From assembly GCF_016406105.1 (NCBI RefSeq), contig NZ_CP066308.1:1065501-1129500 (forward strand): DNA of 64,000 bases. The letters run 5' to 3'. Positions 55,095-64,000 of this stretch are shown here, one piece after another. The stretch comes from Brevibacillus composti. GTDB lineage: Bacteria > Bacillota > Bacilli > Brevibacillales > Brevibacillaceae. Each line of letters starts with the position of its first letter. The first letter of the stretch is position 1. The translations under genes and the position numbers were made by a program. The notes beneath the pieces were generated by a model. That model saw nothing but the letters and a program-made list of their open reading frames with translations. It ran no database searches and was not told where the DNA came from.

Positions 55095-57068
55095 ATGAAT
55101 CAACTGAGAGAGAAACTGGCGGCTGCGGCCGAGCGTCTGCTGCAGACGAGCCAAGAGATCCAATCTGTACCCGGGATGGAAGCGCAAGCCGAGGCGATGA
55201 GGGAACGTGCCCAGCGCCTGCTGGCGAACCGTTTCACGGTAGCGTTGTTCGGCGCTTTCAGCGCGGGCAAGTCCTCCTTTGCCAATGCCATGATGGGCGA
55301 TCTGGTGCTGCCGGTGTCGCCCAACCCGACCACGGCTGCGATCAACAAGATCATGCCGCCGACGGAGGAGCACCCGCACGGCACCGTTCGCGTCGTGTTG
55401 AAATCGCGGGAGGCTGTCGAGCAGGACGTCATCCGCTCGCTGGCGGTATTCGGCATGGCGGCTTCCACGCTGGAAGAGGCGCTGCGCGAGCTGGACAAAA
55501 TCGACATCTCCGCGATCCCGCCGACAGCGAAGCCGCATTACACCTTCCTTCGCGCGGTGACCAAGGGCCTCGGCGAGATGGCTCCCCATCTCGGAGGAGA
55601 GCTGCTGGTCGACATGAAAGCCTTCAAAGGCTTTGTCGCCAAAGAGGAAAAGGCCTGCTTTGCCGAGTATATCGAGCTCTTTTACTCCTGCCCGCTGACC
55701 GATCAGGGGATCGTGCTGGTCGACACGCCGGGGGCAGACTCGATCAATGCCCGCCATACCGGCGTTGCCTTTGAATATATGAAAAATGCGGACGCGGTGC
55801 TGTTCGTCACCTATTACAACCACGCCTTTTCGCAGGCGGACCACGAGTTCCTCTTGCAAATGGGGCGGGTCAAAGACACCTTTGACATGGATAAGATGTT
55901 TTTCCTCGTCAACGCGGCCGACCTGGCCGCCAATGAGGAAGAGCTGGCCGGCGTGATCAGCCACGTGGAGAAAAATCTGCTCTCCTGCGGCATTCGCCAT
56001 CCGCGGATTTACCCCGTCTCCAGCCAGACGGCGCTGCTGGCCCGCATGCACGAGGCAGGCAAGCTGAACGCCTCGGCGGAAAAGCTGTACCGGCAGCGTA
56101 CCGGAGGGGCCGAAGGAGAGCCGCTTGTCCCGGCGGAAGAGGCGTTCCGTCTCTCCGGAATGGCCCGGTTTGAGCAGGACTTCCTGCGCTTTACGCTGGA
56201 GGAGCTGACCCAGATCGCCGTCAATGCCGCCATGGGAGAGATTCGCCGGGCGCACAGCACCCTGTCCGAATTTATCCGGATGGCGCAGGCCGACGAGTCG
56301 GAGCGGGAGGCGCAGAGGAAGGCCGCTTCCGATGCCCGTGAAGCCGCGCTGGCCGCCGTGGAGGCGCTGTCGATTACGTCGGCGGAGCGCGACCTGCAGA
56401 AGGAGCGGGAGGAGCTGGTCTACTACATCCGGCAGCGTCTCTTCTTCCGCTTCAACGAACTGGTCAACGCCGCTTTCAACCCGGCTGTGCTGCAAGAAGA
56501 CGGCCGCAACATGAAGCAGGCGCTTCAGGGCTGCCTCGCCGATCTCTTGCGCGCCATCTGCTACGACCTGGCACAGGAGCTGCGGGCGACCACCTTGCGA
56601 CTGGAGAAATTCCTCAACAAGCAAGGAGTGCAGCTGTTGCAGCACTGGCAGCGGAATGTGCAGCAGCACGCAGCCGGACTTGCGCTCGCACCGTATCAGC
56701 CCCGATCGGTGGAGACTCTTACGTTCGCCGACGAGCTGCCGGTGCCGATGTCTGCCTTGCAGCCGGCGCTGTCCTTGTTCCGCAATGCCAAAGATTTCTT
56801 TGAGCAGGACGGCAAAAGCAAGCTGCGCGAGGATTTGGAAAAACGCTTGCAGGAACCGGTCACAGCTTACCTCGGCAACGGCAGCGCGGAGCTGGATCGC
56901 CAGTTTTCCGAACTGCTGCACGAAGTCGTGGAAGCAGAACGGAGCCGGGTGGCCCAGCAGGTCGAAGCCTATTTCACCGGAATTTTTGCCGCGCTGGATA
57001 TGAGTCTGGATCTGGACGAGCTCACCTCGAAGCTGGATCGGATCGGCGCCAGCCTCGCAACCGAATAA
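55095..57068 (+). CDS. dynA: Dynamin-like GTPase, second half of DynA
   Basis: A 657-residue dynamin-family protein equivalent to the D2 half of DynA. G1 is GAFSAGKS (53-60), G3 DTPGAD (from 210) and G4-like NAAD; helical stalk from about 390. A site GAAGGAG lies 15 bases upstream within the end of the first gene, which is long but usable, and termination-reinitiation is also possible. Same frame as the first half, separated by only TAA and three codons. The halves together give 1,205 residues, the normal DynA length. Confidence 0.9.
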   Translation: MNQLREKLAAAAERLLQTSQEIQSVPGMEAQAEAMRERAQRLLANRFTVALFGAFSAGKSSFANAMMGDLVLPVSPNPTTAAINKIMPPTEEHPHGTVRVVLKSREAVEQDVIRSLAVFGMAASTLEEALRELDKIDISAIPPTAKPHYTFLRAVTKGLGEMAPHLGGELLVDMKAFKGFVAKEEKACFAEYIELFYSCPLTDQGIVLVDTPGADSINARHTGVAFEYMKNADAVLFVTYYNHAFSQADHEFLLQMGRVKDTFDMDKMFFLVNAADLAANEEELAGVISHVEKNLLSCGIRHPRIYPVSSQTALLARMHEAGKLNASAEKLYRQRTGGAEGEPLVPAEEAFRLSGMARFEQDFLRFTLEELTQIAVNAAMGEIRRAHSTLSEFIRMAQADESEREAQRKAASDAREAALAAVEALSITSAERDLQKEREELVYYIRQRLFFRFNELVNAAFNPAVLQEDGRNMKQALQGCLADLLRAICYDLAQELRATTLRLEKFLNKQGVQLLQHWQRNVQQHAAGLALAPYQPRSVETLTFADELPVPMSALQPALSLFRNAKDFFEQDGKSKLREDLEKRLQEPVTAYLGNGSAELDRQFSELLHEVVEAERSRVAQQVEAYFTGIFAALDMSLDLDELTSKLDRIGASLATE

Positions 57069-57087
57069 GGATTCCAAACAAAACGTT

Positions 57088-57116
57088 AAACGCTCAGGCC
57101 TCCTGAGCGTTTTTTC
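57088..57116. terminator. Terminator of dynA
   Basis: AAACGCTCAGG and CCTGAGCGTTT form an 11-bp stem with a three-base loop and T-run. The stop codon of the convergent GNAT gene lies inside it. Confidence 0.9.
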
Positions 57117-57639
57117 GCGCTTCCCATTCCTCGCGGAGAATGCCCATCTTGATCGCGTCGTAGTATTCCCCTCGGACGATGCGGGCTTTACGCACACGCG
57201 CCTCCTCGATCATGCCGCAACGCTGGGCGAGCTTGATCATCCGTTCATTGCCTGACCAGGTGCCGATCCCCAGCCGGACCGTATCCATATGGGTGAACAA
57301 ATAGTCGATCCACATCTGGAAGGCTTCGCTGCCGTATCCGTTTGACCAGTAGCGGGAGTCGTAGATCACGATGCCGATCTCAAACCAGTTCGTCACTTCG
57401 GAGACCCAGTAGCGGCCGACGCTTCCCTTCAGCTCTCCGTCAATTTCGATGATCAGGCCGTGGCGGGGGCTTGCCGTGCCGACCACGGACAGCTCCTCCT
57501 GGTATTTGGGCAGCATGCGGAATTGCTCCCGGGTAAGCGGCTCCAGCGGTTTGTAAGGGCCGTTCCAGCGAAGATGCTCCCGATCCTCCGCTTCGTAATG
57601 CCAGTAGTAGATCTGGTCCAGATCCTCCCGGAACGACAT
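57094..57639 (-). CDS. GNAT-family N-acetyltransferase, probably 5'-truncated
   Basis: A RimJ/RimL-type acetyltransferase of about 180 residues. The acetyl-CoA loop SNGYGSEAFQMW and the LGTWSGN-like region (RLGIGTWSGNERMIKLAQRC) are intact. However, the family normally opens with a first beta strand before REDLDQIYYW; here the homology begins only at FREDLDQ, and just outside it lies MocR sequence on the other strand. The ATG at 57639 is the nearest start and lacks a proper ribosome site, so the 5' end and promoter are probably lost. Confidence 0.65.
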   Translation of the reverse strand: MSFREDLDQIYYWHYEAEDREHLRWNGPYKPLEPLTREQFRMLPKYQEELSVVGTASPRHGLIIEIDGELKGSVGRYWVSEVTNWFEIGIVIYDSRYWSNGYGSEAFQMWIDYLFTHMDTVRLGIGTWSGNERMIKLAQRCGMIEEARVRKARIVRGEYYDAIKMGILREEWEARKNAQEA

Positions 57640-57966
57640 GTTCGCCGGATGCGCACCATCTATCAGCGCAAGCATAGGCTGCTCGTGGAGGCGATCCGTG
57701 CCCATATGCCCGTGGAAGTGAGCATCCTCGGCCATTCGGTTGGATTGCACATCCTGCTGGAAGTCCGGACGCCGCTTGCGGAGACAGAGCTCGTAGAGGC
57801 CGCCGCCCGGGCGGACGTGCGGGTCTTTCCGACTTCCCGCAGCTGGGTCTCCACCCGGCAGACAGCTTTTCCCCGCATCATCGTCGGCTTCGGCGGTGTG
57901 CGGGAAGAGGATATCGCGGAGGGGATCAAAAGGCTCGCAAAGGCTTGGTTTCCTGCTTTTGCCTGA
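57631..57966 (+). pseudogene. 3' remnant of a MocR/PdxR-type regulator
   Basis: About 110 residues (ERHVRRMRTIYQRKHRLLVE to AKAWFPAFA) correspond to the C-terminus of the PLP-aminotransferase-like domain of a MocR regulator, including the VFPTS and IIVGFGG segments. The DNA-binding domain, PLP lysine and start are missing. It abuts the truncated GNAT gene head-on, as expected if one deletion removed the 5' ends of two divergent genes. Confidence 0.8.
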
Positions 57967-58043
57967 TAGAGAAGGGAGGAAGCGGGACAGAACCCCATTC
58001 TTCTGATAGAATGGAAATGATTATCTTTTTTGGGAGGTTGAAA

Positions 58044-58904
58044 ATGGTACGGTTGCCAAAGTATTTGCACGCTTCAGAGGACAAGCTCTGGTTGACCGAA
58101 GATGAAAGGGATAACTTGAAAATCAGTTACCGAATCAAAAGCATTCTGTTTCAAGAAACCACTCCCCTTCAGCATGTCATGGTATTGGACTCGGTCGACT
58201 TCGGTCCGATGCTCGTACTGGATGGTGTCGTGCAGACCACGTCCATGGACGGGCATATCTACAATGAAATGATTGCGCATGTTCCCCTGACTCTGCATCC
58301 GCACCCCCGCAAGGTGCTGATCATCGGCGGAGGAGACTGTGGTGCAGCCAAGGAAGTCGCCAAGTACGATACAGTGGAACGGATCGACCTGGTCGAGATT
58401 GATGAGGCAGTCGTCCGGGCCAGCAAACTGTACATGCCGGAGGTATCTGGGAAGCTGTCCGACCCTCGCGTCGCTTACCATTACACGGACGGCGTAGCCT
58501 TTGCGAAAAAGGTGAAGGGCGAGTATGACGTCATCATCGTCGATTCTTCGGATCCCGTGGGACCGGCGCAGCAGCTGTTTGAGCCCGGCTTTTACAAGAG
58601 CTTGCACACTGCGCTGAACGAGGGCGGCTTGATGGTATGCCAAAGCCAGTCGCCGATTTTTCACCAGGATGTCATGCTGCAGACCTACCAGCGAATCGGA
58701 GAGGTTTTCCCCTATCGAAATGTATACACGGCAGTCGTTCCGACCTACCCGGGAGGGCTCTGGAGCTTTACGATCGGCTCCAAGCAGCCGCTGACCGAGC
58801 CGGAGCGAATCCGTTTTTCTCATAAAGCGCGCTACGCAAATGAGGAAGTATTGCGCCAGTGCTTCGCCTTGCCGGCATTTATCCGGGAGCTGCTGGAGAA
58901 ATAG
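58044..58904 (+). CDS. speE: Spermidine synthase (polyamine aminopropyltransferase)
   Basis: A 286-residue class-I methyltransferase-fold enzyme transferring aminopropyl from decarboxylated S-adenosylmethionine to putrescine. IIGGGDCGAAKEV binds the nucleoside, VEIDEAVV follows, and VDSSDPVGPAQQLF with catalytic Asp is diagnostic. Start 58044 follows GGGAGG. No speD or speB is adjacent in this window; the polyamine importer potABCD is 24 kb away. Confidence 0.94.
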   Translation: MVRLPKYLHASEDKLWLTEDERDNLKISYRIKSILFQETTPLQHVMVLDSVDFGPMLVLDGVVQTTSMDGHIYNEMIAHVPLTLHPHPRKVLIIGGGDCGAAKEVAKYDTVERIDLVEIDEAVVRASKLYMPEVSGKLSDPRVAYHYTDGVAFAKKVKGEYDVIIVDSSDPVGPAQQLFEPGFYKSLHTALNEGGLMVCQSQSPIFHQDVMLQTYQRIGEVFPYRNVYTAVVPTYPGGLWSFTIGSKQPLTEPERIRFSHKARYANEEVLRQCFALPAFIRELLEK

Positions 58905-58951
58905 ATGGTCCTCACCTAGTTTCTTCACGAACAGATGTCCATTAACACACA

Positions 58952-58995
58952 AGGGCTGCAACCCATCTCATCCAGAGGGGAGGTAGCCCTTTGCC
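58952..58995 (+). terminator. Probable terminator of speE
   Basis: AGGGCT/AGCCCT with inner complementary bases ACCC and GGGG; a short T-rich tail. It may also serve the convergent putP. Confidence 0.5.
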
Positions 58996-59002
58996 TCTCT
59001 AT

Positions 59003-60469
59003 CTATTCGGTCAGGTTGCGATAGCGGTCGAACTGTGATTGGATCTCCCCGGAAGGCTTTTGGGTGAGCAGGCTGACCAAGACGATAGCCAGCAGGCTTG
59101 CGGCAAAACCGGGAACCATCTCGTACAAGAGATCATTCAGCGCCTCCGACCGCGTCCAGAGAATGACGGTTACGGCTCCCGCCACCATCCCGGCCAGCGC
59201 CCCCCATCTGGTCATGCGCCGCCAGTAGAGACTGAGCAGAATCAGCGGACCGAAGGAAGCGCCGAAGCCCGCCCAGGCATAGCCGACCAGATCGAGGATG
59301 GTGTCGTTTTTGGTATAGGCCAGCGACAGGGCGACCAGCGAAACCAGCAGCACGGAGAGCCGCCCGATAAAGACCAGCTCCTGATCGGAAGCGGAGCGGC
59401 GGAAAAAGGTTTTGTAGACATCCTCCGTCAGCGAGCTGGAGGTGACCAGCAGCTGGGAGGAGATGGTGCTCATGATCGCCGCCAGAATCGCGGCCAACAG
59501 GAAGCCGGTAATCAGGGGATGGAAGAGGATTTTCCCCAGCTCGATAAACACAGTCTCCGGGTCGGCCAGCGTCAATCCCTTTTTCGAGTAGTAGGCAATC
59601 CCGATCAGCCCGGTAAACATCGCCCCGACAATCGAGAAGATCATCCAGCCCATGCCGATCAGGCGGGCTTTTTTGATCTCTTTGACCGAAGAGATCGCCA
59701 TGAAGCGGACGATGATGTGCGGTTGGCCAAAGTAGCCCAGTCCCCAGGCAAACAGCGAGATGATGCCGAGGAGGCTGGTTCCTCTGAAAATGTCCAGCAG
59801 GGCCGGGTTAATCGCGCGGATTTCACTGAAAGCCGGGCCCAATCCGCCCACATGCAGTATGGTTACCAGCGGGACCAGCACGAGGGCGATGAACATGATC
59901 AGCCCTTGCACAAAATCTGTCCAGCTCACGGCGAGAAAGCCGCCAAACAGCGTGTAGGCGATGACGACCAGGGCGATGATCCACAAGCCCGTGTGATAAG
60001 ACATGTGAAACGTGTTTTCAAACAGCACACCGCCAGAGACGAGGCCGGAGGAGACGTAAAAGGTAAAAAAGATCATGATGACCAGCCCGGATACCAGACG
60101 GAGGATGCGGGATTTGTCGCCGAAGCGGTTTTCCAGAAAGGCAGGGATGGTGATGGAGTTATTGGCCACCTCGGTATAGGTGCGGAGGCGAGGCGCCACG
60201 TAGAGCCAGTTGGCATAAGCGCCCAGCGTCAGACCGATGGCGATCCACGAGGCACTGAGCCCCTGACCAAACATCGCTCCGGGAAGCCCCATCATCAGCC
60301 AGCCGCTCATGTCCGAGGCCCCGGCACTCAATGCCGTAACGGCAGGCCCCAGCGTCCGCCCGCCCAGCATGTAGTCGGTCAGATTGGACGTGCGCTTGTA
60401 GGCGTAGTAACCGATGAGCAGCATGCCGAGCATGTAAATGACGATGGTAGTAAGTAGCTGCAGATCCAT
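59003..60469 (-). CDS. putP: Sodium/proline symporter
   Basis: A 488-residue SSS-family symporter with 13 membrane segments. The first helices read GYYAYKRTSNLTDYMLGGRT and SAGASDMSGWLMMGLPGA, with the Na+-site residues of PutP, and GLGYFGQPHIIVRFMA in the middle is PutP/OpuE-specific. It imports proline as nutrient or osmoprotectant. Start at 60469 follows CAAGGAGTG on the minus strand. Confidence 0.93.
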   Translation of the reverse strand: MDLQLLTTIVIYMLGMLLIGYYAYKRTSNLTDYMLGGRTLGPAVTALSAGASDMSGWLMMGLPGAMFGQGLSASWIAIGLTLGAYANWLYVAPRLRTYTEVANNSITIPAFLENRFGDKSRILRLVSGLVIMIFFTFYVSSGLVSGGVLFENTFHMSYHTGLWIIALVVIAYTLFGGFLAVSWTDFVQGLIMFIALVLVPLVTILHVGGLGPAFSEIRAINPALLDIFRGTSLLGIISLFAWGLGYFGQPHIIVRFMAISSVKEIKKARLIGMGWMIFSIVGAMFTGLIGIAYYSKKGLTLADPETVFIELGKILFHPLITGFLLAAILAAIMSTISSQLLVTSSSLTEDVYKTFFRRSASDQELVFIGRLSVLLVSLVALSLAYTKNDTILDLVGYAWAGFGASFGPLILLSLYWRRMTRWGALAGMVAGAVTVILWTRSEALNDLLYEMVPGFAASLLAIVLVSLLTQKPSGEIQSQFDRYRNLTE

Positions 60470-60758
60470 AAAGGTAAGCACTCCTTGCCAAAATGGGATA
60501 AGGTCGATCGAAAGCCTTTTCTCTTTTATGATGCGCAAATGGCGGGGATTTACTTTTTCCTGTGGAAATAAATTATTACGGAGCAGAACATTCCCCCTGG
60601 AAGGGAGATACAGAAAAGCTGGGTGGGCTGGGAAGTCGAAAGCTTGCGAGTTTTAAACAAAATGAAAAAACAGTGATCCTTTTTGTCTCCACCTCCTCCC
60701 GAGCGGCATATGATGGGGTAGGAAGCGAAGCTGTTTTCAAGACAGGGAGGAAATCACC

Positions 60759-60965
60759 ATGCAAGGGAAAGTGAAATGGTTCAGCAAGGAAAAAGGGTAT
60801 GGTTTTATTGAGCGGGAGGATGGTCCGGACGTGTTCGTGCATTACTCCGCGATCAGCGGCAGCGGCTACCGCAATCTGGAAGAAGGCGAAATGGTCACCT
60901 TTGACATCGTCAACGGCCAACGTGGCCTCCAGGCGGCCAATGTCACCCGCCTGACAAACGAATAG
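60759..60965 (+). CDS. Cold-shock protein
   Basis: A 68-residue single-stranded nucleic-acid binding protein of OB fold. RNP1 is KGYGFIE and RNP2 VFVHYSAI. Compared with CspB, Ser-Gly-Ser replaces part of the loop after RNP2 and the RNP1 has YGFIE for FGFIE. ATG follows AGGGAGG. The 290-base gap to putP (60470-60758) probably contains its long 5' leader; no gene is seen there. Confidence 0.95.
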   Translation: MQGKVKWFSKEKGYGFIEREDGPDVFVHYSAISGSGYRNLEEGEMVTFDIVNGQRGLQAANVTRLTNE

Positions 60966-60987
60966 CTGCAGGCCGATCTGAATGGGA

Positions 60988-61025
60988 AGCCGGATGCTCC
61001 GCGTGAGGAGCAGACGGCTTTTTTT
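60988..61025 (+). terminator. Terminator of the cold-shock gene
   Basis: AGCCGGATGCTCC pairs with GGAGCAGACGGCT with one internal mismatch, followed by seven T. Confidence 0.88.
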
Positions 61026-61159
61026 GGTGCGGGGATGCTTCACCCCGATGCGCGGACGCGGCTCTGCGGGCATCGCGGAATAGTAGAAGAAAACATGTCC
61101 CCACGAAGCCCGGTTTGGGTTACTATAGATGGGTAGGAAACGGGTAGGGGGAATGATCC

Positions 61160-61954
61160 ATGAAACAATACTTGGACCTGTGCCGCCGGATTCTGGCGGA
61201 AGGCGTGACCAAACATGATCGCACCGGGACGGGGACCATCAGTGTGTTCGGTCACCAGATGCGATTCGATCTCAGCGAAGGATTTCCGCTGGTGACGACC
61301 AAAAAGCTGCATATCAAATCAATCATCCACGAATTGCTGTGGTTCTTAAAAGGAGATACCAATGTGCGCTACCTGCAGGAGAACGGCGTGCGCATCTGGA
61401 ATGAGTGGGCCGACGAAAACGGGGAGCTGGGACCGGTGTACGGAAAACAGTGGCGCTCGTTCGAAGGGCCGGACGGAGCCGCTGTCGACCAGATCCAGTG
61501 GGTGGTGGACGAAATCAAACGGAATCCCGACTCTCGCCGTCTCGTGGTCAGCGCCTGGCATCCCGCGGAGCTGCCCAAAATGGCGCTGCCGCCTTGCCAT
61601 CTGCTGTTCCAGTTTTACGTGGCCGAGGGCAAGCTGTCGTGCCAGCTGTACCAGCGAAGCGCCGATACATTTTTGGGCGTGCCCTTCAATATCGCCAGCT
61701 ATGCGCTGCTGACTCATATGATGGCGCACGCGACCGGACTTCAGCCGGGAGACTTCGTTCATACGATCGGAGATGCCCACATCTACCTCAATCACGTGGA
61801 GCAGGTGAAGGAACAGCTCTCCCGCGAGCCCAAGCCGCTGCCGCAGCTCAAGATCAATCCTGCGGTCACCTCGATCTTCGACTTTTCCTTCGAAGATTTT
61901 GAGATCGTGGGCTACGACGCGCATCCCCATATCAAAGGGGAGGTATCCGTATGA
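61160..61954 (+). CDS. thyA: Thymidylate synthase
   Basis: A 264-residue enzyme making dTMP from dUMP and methylenetetrahydrofolate. Catalytic Cys146 lies in LPPCHLLFQ, the phosphate-binding arginines in [10 protein letters not shown] and QRSADTFLG, and the C-terminal [10 protein letters not shown] is complete. Length is that of the short bacterial ThyA. It overlaps dfrA by ATGA. Confidence 0.97.
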   Translation: MKQYLDLCRRILAEGVTKHDRTGTGTISVFGHQMRFDLSEGFPLVTTKKLHIKSIIHELLWFLKGDTNVRYLQENGVRIWNEWADENGELGPVYGKQWRSFEGPDGAAVDQIQWVVDEIKRNPDSRRLVVSAWHPAELPKMALPPCHLLFQFYVAEGKLSCQLYQRSADTFLGVPFNIASYALLTHMMAHATGLQPGDFVHTIGDAHIYLNHVEQVKEQLSREPKPLPQLKINPAVTSIFDFSFEDFEIVGYDAHPHIKGEVSV

Positions 61955-62427
61955 TCAGCCTGATCGTGGCCTACGCCCGCAGCCGGGTGATCGGCTGGAA
62001 GGGATCCATGCCTTGGCATTTGCCGGCTGATCTGAAGCATGTCAAAGAAATCACGACCGGAAAAACAATCGTGATGGGCCGGAAAACCTTCGAATCCATC
62101 GGCAAGCCACTCCCCAATCGGCGCAATGTCGTGCTGACCCGCAGCCGGGATTTTTCGCCGGAGGGCGTCGAAGTCGTCCATTCCAAGGCGGAGGTGCTCG
62201 CACTCGGAGACGTGATCATTTTTGGCGGGGCCGAACTGTACCGGCAATTTCTCGACGATGTGGATCGCCTGTATATTACGGAAATTGACCTGGAGACAGA
62301 GGGAGACACGTTTTTCCCGGAGTGGAACCCGGCCGATTTTCAATTGGTGTGGAAGCGAGAAGGGGTCGTCGACGAGAAAAATCCCATTCCGCATACGTTT
62401 TTCCTATACGAGCGAATCCAAAAGTAA
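61951..62427 (+). CDS. dfrA: Dihydrofolate reductase
   Basis: A 158-residue enzyme reducing dihydrofolate, regenerating the cofactor oxidised by ThyA. The N-terminal [11 protein letters not shown], the catalytic Asp of [17 protein letters not shown] and the NADPH loop [11 protein letters not shown] are intact. Start overlaps the thyA stop, so the two are co-translated. Confidence 0.96.
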   Translation: MISLIVAYARSRVIGWKGSMPWHLPADLKHVKEITTGKTIVMGRKTFESIGKPLPNRRNVVLTRSRDFSPEGVEVVHSKAEVLALGDVIIFGGAELYRQFLDDVDRLYITEIDLETEGDTFFPEWNPADFQLVWKREGVVDEKNPIPHTFFLYERIQK

Positions 62428-62539
62428 GGCATGTTCGATGCAAAAAAGGCGTCTGTCCCTATGCGGATATGGCGCTTTTTTCCGTTGGTGGACATAAGCT
62501 GTGAGGAGGATTGGCTAAGTTGGATGCTGAGGAAAGCGG

Positions 62540-63664
62540 GTGTTGCCATACGTGAAGAAACGAATCGGTATTTTGACGTACCGGGGAGACAAAGGGTTTG
62601 GGAATCCGTTTTTTCTGCGAGGCCTGGTCCAAGAGGGAAAGGCCATGGGGGTCGAGATTTACGTTTTTTCCCCTCAGGACATAGATTTGGAGCATTTCCG
62701 GATCAGAGGCTTTGAACCTTCTGGGGCTAGGTGGACGTGTCAGTGGCGAGAATGGCCCGACATCGTTATCGACTATTATCGCTATTATCCGGTTGAAAAG
62801 CACAGACATTATCTGCCGATTCGCAAAAGCAGCCTCTTTTACTTTGCCAATAACCGCTTCGCGAATAAATTTCGGGTTCATCAGCTGCTGGAGCAAGAAC
62901 CGGGGCTGAGGAAGTGGCTGCCGGAGACGGTGCAGTTCAGCCGGAAAAGCTTGGAGCACATGTGCAAACGGCATCCCATCTTGTACGTCAAGCCAACCAA
63001 CGGCACGGCAGGAAGGAGCATCCTGCGCATCGAGCGGCGCGGCGCGGACCGCTACCTCCTCTTCGGCCGGACACGGCAGCAGGTCGTCAGGCAGGAGGTG
63101 GTCAGCGGCTTGGCGGCGCTGAGCAGGCGGGTTGCCATCTGGGTCGAGAAGGAGAAACAGGGAAGCGAACTCTTTTTCTTGCAGCAGGGCCTCGATCTGA
63201 ATCTGCTCCCGGAGCGGACGGTGGATGCTCGTCTGCTCGCCCAGAAGGACGGCGAAGGCGAATGGCGCCTGACAGGTATGGGGATCCGCATCGGCCCCGT
63301 AAACTCCTCGACCTCCAATCTGCATGGGGGCGGAAAGGCCGTCCGGGCCGGGCAGTTCCTGGTCAAGCGTTTTGGCGAGGAGCGGGCAGAAATGATTATT
63401 CACCAGTGCAGGGAGCTCGCGCTGGATACGGTGGAAGTATTGGAGAGACATTTTGGCCCGATGATGGAATTCGGTTTCGATCTCGGGATCGACACAGACG
63501 GCCGCGTCTGGCTGATCGAAATGAACCCCAAGCCGGGACGCGACATTTTCCGCAAGCTGGAACAGTTTGACCGCTACCTGCTCTCTGTGCGAAGACCCTT
63601 GGAATACGCCATTTACCTGCTCAAGAAAGATCAGTCGGAAAGGGAGTTGCTCGTAACCACATAA
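62540..63664 (+). CDS. YheC/YheD-family ATP-grasp protein
   Basis: A 374-residue protein of the YheC/YheD group, whose B. subtilis members are associated with the spore coat. The ATP-grasp core follows YVKPTNGTAGRSILRIE, and FGFDLGIDTDGRVWLIEMNPKPGRD supplies the metal and ATP ligands. Such enzymes ligate a carboxylate to an amine; the substrate is unknown. GTG at 62540 (next codon TTG) follows GAGGAAAG. Confidence 0.85.
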   Translation: MLPYVKKRIGILTYRGDKGFGNPFFLRGLVQEGKAMGVEIYVFSPQDIDLEHFRIRGFEPSGARWTCQWREWPDIVIDYYRYYPVEKHRHYLPIRKSSLFYFANNRFANKFRVHQLLEQEPGLRKWLPETVQFSRKSLEHMCKRHPILYVKPTNGTAGRSILRIERRGADRYLLFGRTRQQVVRQEVVSGLAALSRRVAIWVEKEKQGSELFFLQQGLDLNLLPERTVDARLLAQKDGEGEWRLTGMGIRIGPVNSSTSNLHGGGKAVRAGQFLVKRFGEERAEMIIHQCRELALDTVEVLERHFGPMMEFGFDLGIDTDGRVWLIEMNPKPGRDIFRKLEQFDRYLLSVRRPLEYAIYLLKKDQSERELLVTT

Positions 63665-63675
63665 AGGCGTAGCCC

Positions 63676-63746
63676 GAGCAGAAGTGACGGGATATACGGG
63701 CGTCTGGAAAAAAAGTAAGCTCGTATACCCCGGTTTCTTTCTGCTC
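63676..63746 (+). other. Long hairpin after the YheC/D gene
   Basis: GAGCAGAA/TTCTGCTC outside and GGGATATACG/CGTATACCCC (one mismatch) inside form an extended stem-loop. A short T-rich stretch in the 3' arm (GTTTCTTT) makes it a possible terminator. Nothing else is seen in 63665-63870. Confidence 0.5.
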
Positions 63747-63870
63747 ATGGGGCAAACGGCAAGGGAGACAAGGAATCATCTGGTGGGACAAGCTTCGCCG
63801 GGCTTCAATTCCGCAGGAAATCAGCGCATAATGAGAGGGAGAAACCATTTGCAAATGAGGTGTTTGCCAG

Positions 63871-64000
63871 ATGAAATCATCATTTGCTCTTCCTGTGGGC
63901 CAGGATCTGGTCATCCGGGGAGACTTTCACGCGCGGGAGCAAGACCCGCACCAACCCCTGCTGATCTTTTGCCACGGCTTTAAGGGATTTAAGGACTGGG
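63871..64000 (+). CDS. Alpha/beta hydrolase, start only (continues past window)
   Basis: Forty-three residues begin MKSSFALPVGQDLVIRGDFH and include LLIFCHGFKGFKDW, the oxyanion-hole HGF segment of an alpha/beta hydrolase. ATG follows GAGGTG. The nucleophile and the rest lie beyond the right edge. Confidence 0.7.
   Translation, partial: MKSSFALPVGQDLVIRGDFHAREQDPHQPLLIFCHGFKGFKDW

Noticed and set aside
54906..57197. Minus-strand 763-codon frame opposite dynA
   Set aside because: Arg/His/Leu-rich antisense product without any recognisable motif.
62430..62480. Terminator after dfrA
   Set aside because: A-rich and T-rich runs flank GGCG/GCGC, but the arms do not pair well enough to support a stem.

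Overview
The window looks like chromosome of a GC-rich, spore-forming Firmicute of the Brevibacillus/Paenibacillaceae type. This genus-level call is an inference. It rests on a FosB-type bacillithiol transferase, a DynA-like two-domain dynamin, a YheC/YheD spore-coat ATP-grasp protein, a purine riboswitch in front of xpt-pbuX, AGGAGG ribosome sites with frequent GTG/TTG starts, CCA-encoding tRNAs and an ISLre2-type insertion sequence. No plasmid, phage or CRISPR module is visible.

Layout. 1-5.5 kb: an enolase-superfamily epimerase cut by the left edge, a LysR regulator, an endonuclease-less group II intron inserted just past the lysR terminator, and an MFS exporter. 5.6-17.2 kb: a ROK regulator, an iron/polyamine-type ABC importer (lipoprotein, ATPase, fused double permease), a secreted PIG-L deacetylase with extra domains, an argininosuccinate-lyase-like enzyme, a BadF-type amino-sugar kinase and a cytoplasmic BshB-like PIG-L hydrolase. 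This is the most unusual block; I suggest it takes up and dismantles an N-acylated amino sugar carrying a malate or succinyl group (bacillithiol or GlcN-malate type). 17.4-24.6 kb: small enzymes, then nagZ-nagA-HAD (cell-wall amino-sugar recycling). 24.7-27.7 kb: a ribonucleoside uptake/hydrolysis operon collapsed by serial deletions and frameshifts, still headed by an intact LacI regulator with a palindromic operator and a divergent intact ribokinase.

29.9-40.5 kb: a PadR regulator, potABCD, a 20-bp inverted-repeat structured element, then LysR divergent from a D-amino-acid transaminase, an M19 dipeptidase, a DmpA-type peptidase and a beta-lactamase-fold hydrolase, which together look like a D-peptide degradation operon. 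40.5-46.7 kb: a YfhP-like membrane protein, a glycine-rich mini-protein, an RsgA-type GTPase behind a leader peptide with mutually exclusive RNA pairings, a guanine riboswitch with xpt-pbuX, and fosB. 46.8-53 kb: tRNA-Arg/Pro/Leu, a decayed HipA-like kinase, a CadC/CzrA-type sensor with a CadA-type metal ATPase, the insertion sequence and a DJ-1/PfpI protein. 53.4-64 kb: DynA split in two by one in-frame stop, a deletion scar joining a GNAT and a MocR remnant, then speE, putP, csp, thyA-dfrA, a YheC/D protein and the start of an alpha/beta hydrolase.

The window combines ordinary housekeeping genes with salvage systems for amino sugars, purines, polyamines and peptides, and with clear signs of recent gene decay.
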